A stretch of 64,000 bases of DNA from Planococcus donghaensis MPA1U2 (GTDB taxonomy: Bacteria; Bacillota; Bacilli; Bacillales_A; Planococcaceae), in assembly GCF_000189395.1 (NCBI RefSeq), contig NZ_AEPB01000054.1, positions 1 to 64,000 of the forward strand, in the 5' to 3' direction. The position numbers and the translations under genes were made by a program. This document shows, piece by piece, positions 10,453 through 18,676 of this stretch; position 1 is the stretch's first letter, and each line of letters begins with the position of its first letter. The notes under the pieces were generated by a model that searched no databases, was not told the DNA's origin, and was given only the letters and a program-made list of their open reading frames with translations.

Positions 10453-11115
10453 ATGTTTAAGTTATTAAAAGACGATGTCGATGTCATTTTTGAACAAGAT
10501 CCAGCAGCGCGTAATTATTGGGAAGTTATTCTTACGTATTCCGGTCTTCATGCCATTTGGTCGCACCGGCTGGCACATTTTTTCTTTAAGAATAAATTAT
10601 TCTTTATTGCTCGTGTTATTTCCCAGATAAGTCGGTTTTTTACCGGAATCGAAATTCATCCAGGCGCTGTAATTGGCAGTCGATTCTTTATTGACCACGG
10701 CATGGGTGTTGTGATTGGCGAAACATGTGAAATCGGCGATAATGTGACGCTATACCAAGGCGTGACATTAGGCGGTACGGGGAAAGAACGTGGCAAACGC
10801 CATCCCACATTAGAAGACAATGTATTGGTTGCGACTGGCGCTAAAGTTTTAGGGTCTATCGTCATCGGCGCGAATTCTAAAGTTGGAGCGGGTTCGGTTG
10901 TTTTAAAAAATGTCCCAGTGAATTCCACAGTAGTAGGAATTCCGGGGAAAGTGGTTATGCAAAATGGTGTGAAAGTAAAGCAAGATTTAAATCACCAAAA
11001 TATGCCCGATCCTGTCATGGATAAATGTGATGGCATGGAAGCGAAAATTGCTCAATTACAACATGAAATAGAACAGCTAAAAACATCAACGCAGAGAGAA
11101 GGGCGAGGTTTATGA
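10453..11115 (+). CDS. cysE: CysE, serine O-acetyltransferase
   Basis: CysE acetylates L-serine with acetyl-CoA to give O-acetylserine, the carbon skeleton for cysteine. The 220-residue protein has an N-terminal helical region and a left-handed beta-helix of hexapeptide repeats (about residues 65-170). It carries the catalytic signature [19 protein letters not shown] and the loop GVTLGGTGK. It is the first gene after the cysteine T-box and is coupled to cysS by a 4 bp overlap, so cysteine supply and tRNA-Cys charging respond together. Confidence 0.96.
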   Translation: MFKLLKDDVDVIFEQDPAARNYWEVILTYSGLHAIWSHRLAHFFFKNKLFFIARVISQISRFFTGIEIHPGAVIGSRFFIDHGMGVVIGETCEIGDNVTLYQGVTLGGTGKERGKRHPTLEDNVLVATGAKVLGSIVIGANSKVGAGSVVLKNVPVNSTVVGIPGKVVMQNGVKVKQDLNHQNMPDPVMDKCDGMEAKIAQLQHEIEQLKTSTQREGRGL

Positions 11116-12515
11116 GTATCCAAATTTTTAATTCGTTGTCACGACAAAAAGAAGAGTTTATTCCTTTAGAAGAAGGCAAAGTAAAAATGTATGTCTGCGG
11201 TCCAACGGTTTACAATTACATTCATATTGGCAATGCTCGCCCGGTTATCGTGTATGATACGGTGCGTCGCCATTTACAATACCGCGGTTACGATGTGAAA
11301 TATGTATCAAACTTCACAGATGTTGACGATAAATTAATTAAAGCAGCGAATGAACTTGGTCAAGAAGTTCCTGAAATTGCAGAACGTTTTATCGCTGCTT
11401 ATTTTGAAAATACAAAAGCGCTTGGCTGCGCAGAAGCGGACGTTCATCCGTTAGTAACCGATCATATGGCGCAAATTATTGAATTTATCGTGGCATTGAT
11501 TGAAAAAGGCTATGCATATGAGTCGCAAGGTGATGTGTATTACAGAACGCGTAAATTTGATGGGTACGGCAAATTATCTCATCAATCTGTCGACGAATTA
11601 AAAATAGGCGCCCGAGTTGAAACAGGCGATAAAAAAGAAGATGAGCTAGATTTCGTTTTATGGAAAGCTGCCAAACCGAAAGAAATTTCATGGGATAGCC
11701 CATGGGGCAAAGGACGTCCAGGCTGGCACATTGAATGCTCGGTGATGGCACGTGAGCATTTAGGTGATACGATTGATATTCACGCAGGCGGACAAGATTT
11801 AACGTTCCCGCATCACGAAAATGAAATTGCCCAATCCGAAGCATTCACAGGAAAACCATTTGCGCATTATTGGATGCATAACGGGTATATTAATATTGAT
11901 AACGAGAAAATGTCGAAGTCATTAAATAACTTTGTATTAGTGAATGACATATTGAAAGAACTAGACCCACAAGTGCTGCGCTTCTTCATGCTATCGGTTC
12001 ATTATCGGCACCCAATCAATTACTCACAGCAATTGGTGGAAGATGCAGTGGCAGGGCTCGAGCGTTTACGTACAGCTTATGCAAACTTGAAACACCGTTT
12101 GAGTGCATCTGCTGACTTAGGCGATCATTCGGATACGTGGGTTCATAAAATTGAAGAGATTAAAACTGCGTTTATTGAAACTATGGACGATGACTTTAAT
12201 ACAGCAAATGCGATTTCAAGCTTGTTCGATTTGTCTCGTTTGTCAAATACGTATTTACTCGAAAAACAAACAGCAACATCCGTTTTAGAAACATTTATTG
12301 CGGTGTTTGATGAGTTGGCGGGTATCTTAGGATTGCCATTCAACCAACAAGAAGAATTACTGGACGAAGAAGTTGAGGCCTTAATGGCAGAACGTATTGA
12401 AGCGCGGAAAAACCGTGACTTTGCTCGTGCAGATGAGATTCGTGATTTATTCAAAGAAAAAAACATCATACTAGAAGATACAGCACAAGGGACACGCTGG
12501 AAGCGAGGGCAATAA
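11112..12515 (+). CDS. cysS: CysS, cysteinyl-tRNA synthetase
   Basis: CysS attaches cysteine to tRNA-Cys. The 467-residue class I enzyme has the zinc ligand C29, the HIGH motif HIGN at 38-41 and KMSKS at 266-270. The zinc-site segment [10 protein letters not shown] and the [15 protein letters not shown] block are intact. The ATG overlaps the cysE stop (ATGA). The mini-ribonuclease gene follows after one base. Confidence 0.97.
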   Translation: MSIQIFNSLSRQKEEFIPLEEGKVKMYVCGPTVYNYIHIGNARPVIVYDTVRRHLQYRGYDVKYVSNFTDVDDKLIKAANELGQEVPEIAERFIAAYFENTKALGCAEADVHPLVTDHMAQIIEFIVALIEKGYAYESQGDVYYRTRKFDGYGKLSHQSVDELKIGARVETGDKKEDELDFVLWKAAKPKEISWDSPWGKGRPGWHIECSVMAREHLGDTIDIHAGGQDLTFPHHENEIAQSEAFTGKPFAHYWMHNGYINIDNEKMSKSLNNFVLVNDILKELDPQVLRFFMLSVHYRHPINYSQQLVEDAVAGLERLRTAYANLKHRLSASADLGDHSDTWVHKIEEIKTAFIETMDDDFNTANAISSLFDLSRLSNTYLLEKQTATSVLETFIAVFDELAGILGLPFNQQEELLDEEVEALMAERIEARKNRDFARADEIRDLFKEKNIILEDTAQGTRWKRGQ

Positions 12516-12516
12516 A

Positions 12517-12936
12517 GTGAATGTTTTACGTAAAAATGATGTAGATCAATTAAATGCACTGGCTCTTGCTTATATGGGAGATGCGGTTTACGAACAAGCG
12601 GTACGTGAGCATTTATTGCGTTCGGGTCGCTCGAAACCGAATATTTTGCATCGTCAATCCACGACGTTTGTTTCGGCTAAAGCGCAAGCAGTGGTGCTGA
12701 AGCGGCTAACAGAAGAAGATTTTTTAACAGAAGCGGAACTAGCGGTCATGAGACGCGGACGCAACGCTAAGTCCGGATCGGTTCCTAAAAATACCGACGT
12801 ACAAACTTATAATTTCAGTACAGCTTTTGAAGCGGTACTGGGATGGTTGTATTTAAAGGAAGAGCAAGCGCGTGTGGACGAAATCATTTCCTATGCGATT
12901 GAAATAATTGAAGAGCTGGGAGGCGTATTGAAATGA
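12517..12936 (+). CDS. mrnC: MrnC, mini-ribonuclease III
   Basis: Mini-III matures 23S rRNA ends and is an RNase III catalytic domain without the double-stranded RNA-binding domain. The 139-residue protein shows the catalytic block [11 protein letters not shown] and the second acidic region STAFEALLG-like ([13 protein letters not shown]). [19 protein letters not shown] is characteristic of the family. The start is a GTG one base after the cysS stop, with AGCGAGGG upstream. It overlaps rlmB by 4 bp. Confidence 0.94.
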   Translation: MNVLRKNDVDQLNALALAYMGDAVYEQAVREHLLRSGRSKPNILHRQSTTFVSAKAQAVVLKRLTEEDFLTEAELAVMRRGRNAKSGSVPKNTDVQTYNFSTAFEAVLGWLYLKEEQARVDEIISYAIEIIEELGGVLK

Positions 12937-13688
12937 CGGAAGAAGAGTTGGCACCAGAGATTATTGGTGGGAAAAACCCAGTACTCGAAGCATTAAGAGC
13001 AGACCGTGATATCAATAAAATCTGGATTGCTGAAGGCGTACAGAAAAAAGGTATCACCGAATTGTTGCAATTAGCGAAAGACAAAGGTGTTATTGTTCAA
13101 TCTGTTCCGAAGAAAAAAATCGATGGCTTAACAGATACCAATCACCAAGGCATTGCAGCAGCTGTAGCTGCTTATAACTACGCAAGCTTGGACGATTTGT
13201 TTGACGCAGCAACAGCGAAAAATGAAGATCCGTTTTTCTTGATCTTAGATGAGTTAGAAGATCCGCATAATTTAGGATCTATTATGAGAACGGCCGATGC
13301 AATTGGCGTTCACGGATTGATCATTCCAAAGCGCCGAGCAGTTGGCTTAACGGGTGTTGTTGCAAAAGCTTCAACAGGCGCGATTGAACATGTGCCAGTC
13401 GTGCGCATTAATAACTTGTCGCAAACTGTAGATGAATTAAAAAAGCGTGGGGTATGGATTGCAGGTACTGATGCCAAAGAATCGGTGGATTACCGAAGAA
13501 TGGATGCAGCTTTACCACTTGCCGTTATTATTGGCAGCGAAGGCAAAGGCATGAGTCGAATTTTGCGTGAGAAATGTGATTTCTTGTATCAATTGCCGAT
13601 GATTGGACATGTGACATCGCTCAATGCTTCAGTAGCAGCAAGCTTATTGATGTACGAAGTTTACAGAAAGCGCAATCCATTAGGTTGA
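12933..13688 (+). CDS. rlmB: RlmB-type 23S rRNA (guanosine-2'-O-)-methyltransferase
   Basis: This is a SpoU-family methyltransferase that 2'-O-methylates a guanosine in 23S rRNA (G2251 in E. coli numbering). The 251-residue protein has an N-terminal L30e-like substrate-binding domain ([10 protein letters not shown]). The trefoil-knot SPOUT domain carries motif 1 [13 protein letters not shown], motif 2 [11 protein letters not shown] and motif 3 [14 protein letters not shown]. It starts inside the mrnC stop (ATGA). Its place in the cysES operon matches other Bacillales. Confidence 0.93.
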   Translation: MTEEELAPEIIGGKNPVLEALRADRDINKIWIAEGVQKKGITELLQLAKDKGVIVQSVPKKKIDGLTDTNHQGIAAAVAAYNYASLDDLFDAATAKNEDPFFLILDELEDPHNLGSIMRTADAIGVHGLIIPKRRAVGLTGVVAKASTGAIEHVPVVRINNLSQTVDELKKRGVWIAGTDAKESVDYRRMDAALPLAVIIGSEGKGMSRILREKCDFLYQLPMIGHVTSLNASVAASLLMYEVYRKRNPLG

Positions 13689-13692
13689 TGCG

Positions 13693-14202
13693 ATGAATAT
13701 TCTGCTAGTTGATGGATATAACATCATTGGAGACTGGGTAGAACTGCAAGAACTAAAAAAAGATAAATTGGCAAATGCCAGAGATCGTTTGATTGAGCGA
13801 ATGGCAGAATACCGGAGCTACAAAGGATGGCGCGTAATTATTGTGTTTGACGCCCATCTGGTTCCGGGCATTGAAGCCAAAAATCTTCATCATGATGTGG
13901 AAGTCATTTACACAAAAGAAAGTGAAACAGCGGATGAGCGGATTGAAAAGTTAGTAGCAAGTCTACATACGCGCCGCGACCAAATTTATGTGGCAACATC
14001 GGATTTAACCGAACAATGGGTCATTTTTGGCAAAGGCGCGTTGCGAATTTCAGCACGCGAATTGGAAATTGAAATGGTTGAAATCCAGGAGAACATCACT
14101 AAAAAAGTAAAAGAAATCCAAGAGCAGCGCGGAATTTCTAAAATACCACTGTCTGGAGAAGTAGCGGAAATTTTCGAAAAATGGCGAAGAGGCTTGAAAT
14201 GA
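13693..14202 (+). CDS. rae1: Rae1, ribosome-associated endoribonuclease (YacP, NYN domain)
   Basis: Rae1 cleaves certain mRNAs in the ribosomal A site in B. subtilis. The 169-residue product is a NYN/PIN-like domain with the opening LLVDGYNIIGDW, a second acidic site in VIIVFDAHLV and a third in VATSDLTEQW. It lies 4 bp after rlmB and starts with ATG behind a modest TTAGGTTGATG site, so it probably depends on upstream translation. The sigH promoter begins immediately after its stop. Confidence 0.9.
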   Translation: MNILLVDGYNIIGDWVELQELKKDKLANARDRLIERMAEYRSYKGWRVIIVFDAHLVPGIEAKNLHHDVEVIYTKESETADERIEKLVASLHTRRDQIYVATSDLTEQWVIFGKGALRISARELEIEMVEIQENITKKVKEIQEQRGISKIPLSGEVAEIFEKWRRGLK

Positions 14203-14206
14203 ACGG

Positions 14207-14236
14207 TTGACGCTCATTTTTTCCTTCATGTATACT
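14207..14236 (+). promoter_or_regulatory. Sigma-A promoter of sigH
   Basis: TTGACG (14207-14212) and TATACT (14231-14236) are spaced by 18 bp. The pair lies between the rae1 stop and the sigH ribosome-binding site. I see no AbrB-type operator that I could defend. Confidence 0.75.
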
Positions 14237-14273
14237 GAGGATATCGAGGCTCACGCAATCGGAGGGATCACCC

Positions 14274-14924
14274 GTGGAAAATCATGAGCAAGTTCAGCTT
14301 CAACGATTCACCGACATGACAGATGAAGAACTTGTCAGTTTAGTCCACAGTGGAAACACGGAGGCATTGGATTTTTTAATAACGAAGTTCCGGCCTTTTG
14401 TTCGAATGAAAGCGCGGTCGTATTTCCTGATTGGTGCTGATAAAGAAGACATTATTCAAGAAGGTATGATTGGTTTATACAAGGCGATTCGGGATTTTAA
14501 GAGCGATAAATTATCTTCTTTCCGTGCATTTGCAGAACTATGCATTATCCGTCAAATCATTACCGCCATTAAAACGGCAACGCGTCAAAAACATATTCCG
14601 CTGAATTCATATATTTCCTTGGACAAACCGATTTACGATGAAGAGTCTGACCGCACGTTAATGGATGTATTAACCGGAAACGGTGTAGACGATCCGGAAG
14701 ATTTGATTATTCATAATGAAGAATTTCAGTATATGGAAGAGAAAATGGGCGAAGTACTTAGCGAATTAGAACGAGAAGTGCTAGCACTTTATCTTGATGG
14801 TCAATCTTATCAAGAAATCTCAGAAAAGCTTGAGCGTCACGTGAAATCGATTGATAACGCCTTGCAACGAGTCAAGCGAAAATTAGAACGCCACTTGCAG
14901 ATTAATGAGATGCCTAGCTCTTGA
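14274..14924 (+). CDS. sigH: SigH, RNA polymerase sigma-H factor
   Basis: SigH is the alternative sigma factor for the transition state; it drives competence and early sporulation genes in Bacillus. The 216-residue protein has region 2 (LDFLITKFRPFVRMKARSYF, then EDIIQEGMIGLYKAIRDF), the strictly conserved linker KTATRQKHIPLNSYISLDKP, and region 4 with a helix-turn-helix (YQEISEKLERHVKSIDNALQRVKRKL). The start is a GTG with GGAGGG 7 bp upstream. Whether this organism sporulates cannot be judged from this window; kbaA at the other end is also from the sporulation-initiation network. Confidence 0.95.
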   Translation: MENHEQVQLQRFTDMTDEELVSLVHSGNTEALDFLITKFRPFVRMKARSYFLIGADKEDIIQEGMIGLYKAIRDFKSDKLSSFRAFAELCIIRQIITAIKTATRQKHIPLNSYISLDKPIYDEESDRTLMDVLTGNGVDDPEDLIIHNEEFQYMEEKMGEVLSELEREVLALYLDGQSYQEISEKLERHVKSIDNALQRVKRKLERHLQINEMPSS

Positions 14925-14931
14925 TGCGCGG

Positions 14932-14960
14932 TTGACATGTCTGTTTTAAGGTGATAACCT
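14932..14960 (+). promoter_or_regulatory. Promoter of rpmG-secE
   Basis: There is a perfect TTGACA (14932-14937). The -10 is either GATAAC with a 15 bp spacer (14953-14958) or TAACCT with 17 bp (14955-14960). The same arrangement recurs before rplGB and rplM. Confidence 0.6.
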
Positions 14961-14993
14961 TGAAAAAGCTGTAAACTTGAATAAGGTGATAAA

Positions 14994-15140
14994 ATGGCTA
15001 AAAAAATTGCATTAAGCTGCTCAAAATGTGCAACTCGTAATTATACGGTTCCTGCGAAAGCAGAATCTAGCACACGTTTGGAACTCAAAAAATTCTGTGC
15101 TCATTGTAATGAGCATACCGTGCATAAACAAACGATATGA
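14994..15140 (+). CDS. rpmG: 50S ribosomal protein L33 (zinc-binding form)
   Basis: This is a short gene of 48 codons. The product has two CxxC pairs (C9/C12 and C35/C38), so it is the zinc-containing C+ paralogue of bL33. It opens MAKKIALSCSKCATRNY and ends in HTVHKQTI. AAGGTGAT precedes the ATG. Its position directly before secE-nusG is the standard place for an rpmG copy in Bacillales. bL33 sits near the E site of the large subunit. Confidence 0.93.
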   Translation: MAKKIALSCSKCATRNYTVPAKAESSTRLELKKFCAHCNEHTVHKQTI

Positions 15141-15199
15141 ATTTTAACTGAATGCCGGACGATATAGAGTGATTTTGAAATTCGGAGGTTTTTTAAATA

Positions 15200-15385
15200 A
15201 TGGGTAACATTGGCAGTTTCTTTAAAAACGTCGTTTCGGAAATGCGGAAAGTTAGCTGGCCAAAACGAAAAGAACTTACACGTTATACAATCGTTGTTCT
15301 TGCTACTTGTATTTTCATGGCTCTCTTTTTCACAGTAGTCGATGCAGGTATTTCTAAATTATTCCGTTGGTTCATCGCACTATAA
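15200..15385 (+). CDS. secE: SecE, preprotein translocase subunit
   Basis: SecE clamps SecY in the membrane translocon. The 61-residue protein is the short Gram-positive form: an amphipathic helix with EMRKVSWPKRKEL, then a single transmembrane helix (about residues 29-50). TTCGGAGG precedes the ATG at 15200. A terminator-like hairpin follows before nusG. Confidence 0.95.
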   Translation: MGNIGSFFKNVVSEMRKVSWPKRKELTRYTIVVLATCIFMALFFTVVDAGISKLFRWFIAL

Positions 15386-15414
15386 GATCGATAAGAATAA
15401 TGCATAAAAAATAG

Positions 15415-15442
15415 CCCGTCATTCTATGAGAACGGGTTTTTT
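15415..15442 (+). terminator. Intrinsic terminator between secE and nusG
   Basis: CCCG pairs with CGGG and TTCT with AGAA around an ATG loop, and TTTTTT follows. Only 43 bp separate it from nusG and I see no promoter there. It is best read as a partial terminator that sets the secE to nusG ratio. Confidence 0.75.
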
Positions 15443-15454
15443 CATTTGGTAAAA

Positions 15455-15488
15455 AAGGAGGGATGGACGTTTAGTCCGCACGATTATG
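15455..15488 (+). promoter_or_regulatory. Unusual ribosome-binding region of nusG
   Basis: A strong AAGGAGGG (15455-15462) lies 23 bases before the nusG ATG (15486), too far for normal initiation. Between them GGAC (15465-15468) and GTCC (15474-15477) can form a small hairpin with a 5-base loop. Folding removes 13 bases and gives an effective spacing near 10. An ATG at 15463 directly abuts the site and meets a stop after three codons. Confidence 0.65.
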
Positions 15489-16019
15489 GAGAAAAATTGG
15501 TATGTAGTCCACACCTATTCAGGATATGAAAACAAAGTTAAAGCAAACTTGGAAAAGCGAGTGGAAACTATGGGGATGGAAGATTTGATCTTCCGTGTCA
15601 TCATTCCTGAAGAACAAGAAACAGATTTTAAAGACGGCAAGAAACGTACAGTAATGCGTAAAACTTTCCCTGGATATGTCTTGGTTGAATTAATCATGAC
15701 AGATGAATCTTGGTATGTTGTTCGAAATACACCAGGTGTTACCGGATTTATCGGTTCATCAGGTGGAGGCGCAAAACCAACACCATTGTTAGATGAAGAA
15801 GTTGAATTCATCTTGAAACAAATGGGAATGACGGAACGCAAAGTAGATATCGACTTTGCTGTTGCGGATACAGTTGAAGTTATGGAAGGGCCGTTCGCTA
15901 ACTTCCAAGGGAAAGTAGAAGAAATTGATGATACAAAAGGCAAAGTTAAAGTGTCGATTGACATCTTCGGACGCGAAACCAAAATGGAACTGGATTTCGA
16001 GCAAGTTCAAAAAGTATAA
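15486..16019 (+). CDS. nusG: NusG, transcription elongation/termination factor
   Basis: NusG binds RNA polymerase and modulates pausing and termination. The 177-residue protein has the NGN domain (MEKNWYVVHTYSGYENKVKANL to about residue 115, with TPGVTGFIGS) and a C-terminal KOW domain (VMEGPFANFQGKVEEID). The N-terminus matches B. subtilis NusG exactly, which fixes the ATG at 15486 despite its distance from the Shine-Dalgarno. NusG in Bacillus controls some leaders by pausing; no such site was identified here. Confidence 0.97.
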   Translation: MEKNWYVVHTYSGYENKVKANLEKRVETMGMEDLIFRVIIPEEQETDFKDGKKRTVMRKTFPGYVLVELIMTDESWYVVRNTPGVTGFIGSSGGGAKPTPLLDEEVEFILKQMGMTERKVDIDFAVADTVEVMEGPFANFQGKVEEIDDTKGKVKVSIDIFGRETKMELDFEQVQKV

Positions 16020-16026
16020 AAGCCAC

Positions 16027-16055
16027 TTGCTATTCTAAATTATTAATGGTATTAT
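16027..16055 (+). promoter_or_regulatory. Promoter of rplK-rplA
   Basis: TTGCTA (16027-16032) and TATTAT (16050-16055) are spaced by exactly 17 bp, beginning 7 bp after the nusG stop. A TTGACA at 16115 lacks a matching -10. Confidence 0.6.
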
Positions 16056-16132
16056 TTCATAGGTCAGACTGTCATAGGACACTCTGTACAATTTAGCTAA
16101 TTCTATCAACATCGTTGACAGACAGATATTGA

Positions 16133-16157
16133 GTGGGAGGGGAAACCCTATTACCAC
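16133..16157 (+). promoter_or_regulatory. Putative L1-binding hairpin in the rplK leader
   Basis: GTGG (16133-16136) pairs with CCAC (16154-16157), and an inner AGGG-GAAA-CCCT hairpin leaves an asymmetric internal loop. The same GTGGGAGG ... ACCACA layout recurs before rplA. L1 represses its own operon in bacteria by binding such a site, so this is a likely autoregulatory element; the binding itself is inferred. Confidence 0.55.
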
Positions 16158-16183
16158 ATCACGGACTTAAGGAGGTGTGTTTC

Positions 16184-16609
16184 GTGGCTAAAAAAGTTGT
16201 TAAAGTTGTAAAGTTGCAGATTCCTGCAGCAAAAGCTAATCCAGCGCCACCAGTTGGTCCAGCATTGGGTCAAGCAGGTGTTAACATCATGGGCTTCTGT
16301 AAAGAGTTCAACGCGCGTACGGCAGATCAAGCAGGACTGATCATTCCAGTTGAGATTTCAGTATTTGAAGATCGTTCATTTACATTCATTACGAAAACTC
16401 CACCCGCAGCTGTTCTATTAAAAGTAGCAGCCGGTATTGAATCAGGTTCAGGCGAACCGAACCGCAATAAAGTAGCGACTGTGAAACGCGACAAAGTTCG
16501 CGAAATCGCAGAAACTAAAATGCCAGATCTAAATGCTGCTTCAGTTGAAGCTGCAATGTTGATGGTTGAAGGTACTGCTCGCAGTATGGGAATCGTAATC
16601 GAAGACTAA
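16184..16609 (+). CDS. rplK: 50S ribosomal protein L11
   Basis: L11 forms the GTPase-associated centre with 23S rRNA and takes part in the stringent response. The 141-residue protein has the N-terminal [31 protein letters not shown] loop and the C-terminal rRNA-binding domain ending in [12 protein letters not shown]. The start is GTG at 16184 behind AAGGAGGTG. An upstream in-frame extension to 16133 would cover the leader hairpin and has no homology to L11. Confidence 0.96.
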   Translation: MAKKVVKVVKLQIPAAKANPAPPVGPALGQAGVNIMGFCKEFNARTADQAGLIIPVEISVFEDRSFTFITKTPPAAVLLKVAAGIESGSGEPNRNKVATVKRDKVREIAETKMPDLNAASVEAAMLMVEGTARSMGIVIED

Positions 16610-16631
16610 TTCGAGCAGTTGTTTTTGGATG

Positions 16632-16662
16632 GGTTGCGCAGTTCATCATGAGCCGCGCAGCC
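16632..16662 (+). other. Hairpin between rplK and rplA
   Basis: GGTTGCGC (16632-16639) pairs with GCGCAGCC (16655-16662), including one G-U pair. No T run follows, so it is more likely an mRNA-processing or stabilising hairpin than a terminator. Confidence 0.5.
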
Positions 16663-16669
16663 TTTAATC

Positions 16670-16695
16670 GTGGGAGGTTCATTCCGTTATACCAC
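16670..16695 (+). promoter_or_regulatory. Second putative L1-binding hairpin, before rplA
   Basis: GTGG (16670-16673) pairs with CCAC (16692-16695), with a GAGG strand and TTATA on the other side. It copies the rplK leader element in sequence and in its position just ahead of the Shine-Dalgarno AAGGAGG (16699-16705). Confidence 0.5.
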
Positions 16696-16714
16696 AACAA
16701 GGAGGACGTTTAAA

Positions 16715-17413
16715 ATGGCTAAAACAGGCAAAAAATTGCAAGACGCAGCAAAATTAATCGACCGTTCTAAACTATACGAAGCGAAAGAAGCTATCGAACT
16801 TGCTAAAAAAGCAAGCACAGTAAACTTCGACGCTACAGTAGAAGTGGCTTTCCGTCTAGGAATTGACACGCGTAAGAACGACCAGCAAATCCGTGGAGCA
16901 GTAGTACTTCCAAACGGAACTGGTAAAACTCAAAGCGTTTTAGTTTTCGCTAAAGGCGAAAAACTAAAAGAAGCTGAAGCGGCAGGCGCAGATTTCGTAG
17001 GCGACGCTGAATATATCCAAAAAATCCAACAAGGATGGTTTGACTTCGACGTGATCGTTGCAACTCCTGATATGATGGGTGAAGTTGGTAAACTTGGACG
17101 CGTTTTAGGACCAAAAGGCTTAATGCCAAACCCTAAAACAGGCACAGTTACATTTGATGTAACAAAAGCTGTTCAAGAAATCAAAGCTGGTAAAGTGGAA
17201 TACCGTGCAGACAAAACAGGTATCATCCATGCGCCAATCGGGAAAGTTTCTTTTGATGACAGCAAACTTGCTGAAAACTTAGAAGCAATCTATGACGTAG
17301 TATTAAAAGCGAAGCCATCTTCTGCTAAAGGTACTTACATCAAATCATTGAACGTTACAACTACAATGGGACCTGCTGTTAAAGTAGATCCATCTAAAGT
17401 AGTTGCTAAATAA
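16715..17413 (+). CDS. rplA: 50S ribosomal protein L1
   Basis: L1 forms the mobile L1 stalk that moves deacylated tRNA and commonly represses its own mRNA. The 232-residue length equals B. subtilis L1. Typical blocks are present: [26 protein letters not shown] and [18 protein letters not shown]. The ATG at 16715 follows AAGGAGG; the longer frame begins inside the leader hairpin and is rejected. Confidence 0.96.
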   Translation: MAKTGKKLQDAAKLIDRSKLYEAKEAIELAKKASTVNFDATVEVAFRLGIDTRKNDQQIRGAVVLPNGTGKTQSVLVFAKGEKLKEAEAAGADFVGDAEYIQKIQQGWFDFDVIVATPDMMGEVGKLGRVLGPKGLMPNPKTGTVTFDVTKAVQEIKAGKVEYRADKTGIIHAPIGKVSFDDSKLAENLEAIYDVVLKAKPSSAKGTYIKSLNVTTTMGPAVKVDPSKVVAK

Positions 17414-17417
17414 AATA

Positions 17418-17446
17418 TTGACATCGTATTTCCGCTCTGCTATACT
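17418..17446 (+). promoter_or_regulatory. Strong sigma-A promoter of rplJ-rplL
   Basis: A perfect TTGACA (17418-17423) and TATACT (17441-17446) have 17 bp spacing. It starts 5 bp after the rplA stop, so L10-L12 has its own transcription start. Confidence 0.88.
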
Positions 17447-17465
17447 AGCGGAGTTGTGAAATACC

Positions 17466-17600
17466 CATTTGTACCGCAGACAGTAGGGGCGCTAGTCGCT
17501 TAATTTATCCCTGCCGAGGACATGATGAATTCAGTAAACATCTTTTTGATGCTGATTTTATGCCTCTGTGTCTGTAATGGACCAGAGGCTTTTCTTATGG
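17466..17600 (+). promoter_or_regulatory. L10 leader RNA with attenuator
   Basis: The stretch ACCGCAGACAGTAGGGGC with its partner CCCTGCCGAGG is the hallmark of the Firmicutes L10 leader, bound by the L10(L12) complex. It is followed by a terminator: GCCTCTG (17562-17568) pairs with CAGAGGC (17583-17589), then TTTTCTT. Excess L10-L12 would favour termination before rplJ. Confidence 0.88.
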
Positions 17601-17635
17601 ACGGTATAAATGAAAAATCTATAGGAGGTGCCAAA

Positions 17636-18136
17636 ATGAGCAAAGCAGTTGAAACGAAAAAAGTTGTCGTGCAAACAATCGCTGATAAATTCAATGCTGC
17701 AGCGTCAGTTGTAGTTGTTGATTACCGTGGATTGAACGTTGCACAATTAACAGAACTTCGTAAACAGCTTCGTGAAGCAGGCGTTGAGTTTAAAGTTTAC
17801 AAAAACTCAATGACTCGTCGTGCGACTGAAATGCACGGACTTGAAGCGATCAACGAACACTTTACAGGACCAAACGCAATTGCATTTTCTAACGAAGATG
17901 TAGTAGCACCAGCACGTATCATCAACAACTTCGCGAAAGCGAACGAAGCGCTTGAAATTAAAGCGGGTGTTATCGAAGGTGCAGTCGCATCTGCTGAAGA
18001 CATGAAAGCATTGGCAGAACTTCCATCACGCGAAGGCTTGCTATCTATGCTACTCAGCGTTCTACAAGCTCCAATGCGCAACTTTGCAGCTACAACAAAA
18101 GCAGTTGCAGATCAAAAAGAAGAACAAGGCGCTTAA
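17636..18136 (+). CDS. rplJ: 50S ribosomal protein L10
   Basis: L10 anchors the L12 dimers to form the stalk that recruits translational GTPases. The 166-residue length equals B. subtilis L10. It opens [19 protein letters not shown], has the rRNA-binding [23 protein letters not shown] core and ends in the L12-binding helix. ATAGGAGGTG precedes the ATG at 17636. An upstream in-frame ATG at 17522 would translate the attenuator and is rejected. Confidence 0.96.
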   Translation: MSKAVETKKVVVQTIADKFNAAASVVVVDYRGLNVAQLTELRKQLREAGVEFKVYKNSMTRRATEMHGLEAINEHFTGPNAIAFSNEDVVAPARIINNFAKANEALEIKAGVIEGAVASAEDMKALAELPSREGLLSMLLSVLQAPMRNFAATTKAVADQKEEQGA

Positions 18137-18192
18137 TAAGTTAGCCGGCTAAGCACGACAAAAAAATTACCTATCAATAGGAGGAAACTATA

Positions 18193-18552
18193 ATGACACA
18201 AGAACAAATCTTAGAATCAATCAAAGAAATGACAGTTCTTCAACTTAACGACCTAGTAAAAGCAATCGAAGAAGAGTTCGGCGTAACTGCTGCTGCTCCT
18301 GTTGCTGCAGCTGCAGCTGGTGGCGCTGCTGAAGCAGAGCAAACTGAATTTGACGTAGTTCTTGCTTCTGCAGGCGATTCAAAAATCAAAGTAATCAAAG
18401 CAGTACGCGAAGTAACTGGTCTTGGTCTTAAAGAAGCGAAAGCTCTTGTAGACGAAGCTCCTAAAGCAATCAAAGAAGGCGTTTCTAAAGAAGACGCTGA
18501 AGAAATCAAAGGCAAACTTGAAGAAGTTGGCGCGTCAGTAGAAGTTAAGTAA
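18193..18552 (+). CDS. rplL: 50S ribosomal protein L7/L12
   Basis: L12 is the multicopy stalk protein that stimulates GTP hydrolysis by elongation factors. The 119-residue acidic protein has the N-terminal dimerisation helices, an Ala/Gly hinge ([17 protein letters not shown]) and the compact C-terminal domain ([24 protein letters not shown]). AGGAGGAAAC precedes the ATG. A hairpin terminator follows directly. Confidence 0.97.
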   Translation: MTQEQILESIKEMTVLQLNDLVKAIEEEFGVTAAAPVAAAAAGGAAEAEQTEFDVVLASAGDSKIKVIKAVREVTGLGLKEAKALVDEAPKAIKEGVSKEDAEEIKGKLEEVGASVEVK

Positions 18553-18566
18553 TTTCATGACTTTAT

Positions 18567-18620
18567 AAAAAAAGGAGGAAAGTTCGTCAGTGTATACCGG
18601 CGGGCTTTTCTTCTTTTTAA
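18567..18620 (+). terminator. Terminator after rplL
   Basis: A long imperfect hairpin pairs AAAAAGGAGGAAAG with CTTTTCTTCTTTTT through G-U pairs, with an inner GTTCGTC/GGCGGGC helix. The T-rich 3' arm serves as the tail. The 5' arm looks like a ribosome-binding site but has no reading frame behind it. Confidence 0.65.
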
Positions 18621-18676
18621 TTTATTAAGAAGACGAGCAACGGTCTATAATAAGGTGAATGCAAGGAGGACTAACT

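Noticed and set aside
15515-15982. 155-codon antisense frame opposite nusG
   Set aside because: It is a shadow of codon bias in the sense gene, with no ribosome-binding site and no protein-like pattern. The same holds for long antisense frames at 24773-25291 (rpoC), 42097-42573 (antiporter) and elsewhere.
17522-17635. Start of L10 at 17522
   Set aside because: It would translate the L10 leader attenuator. The usual 166-residue L10 begins at 17636 behind AGGAGGTG.
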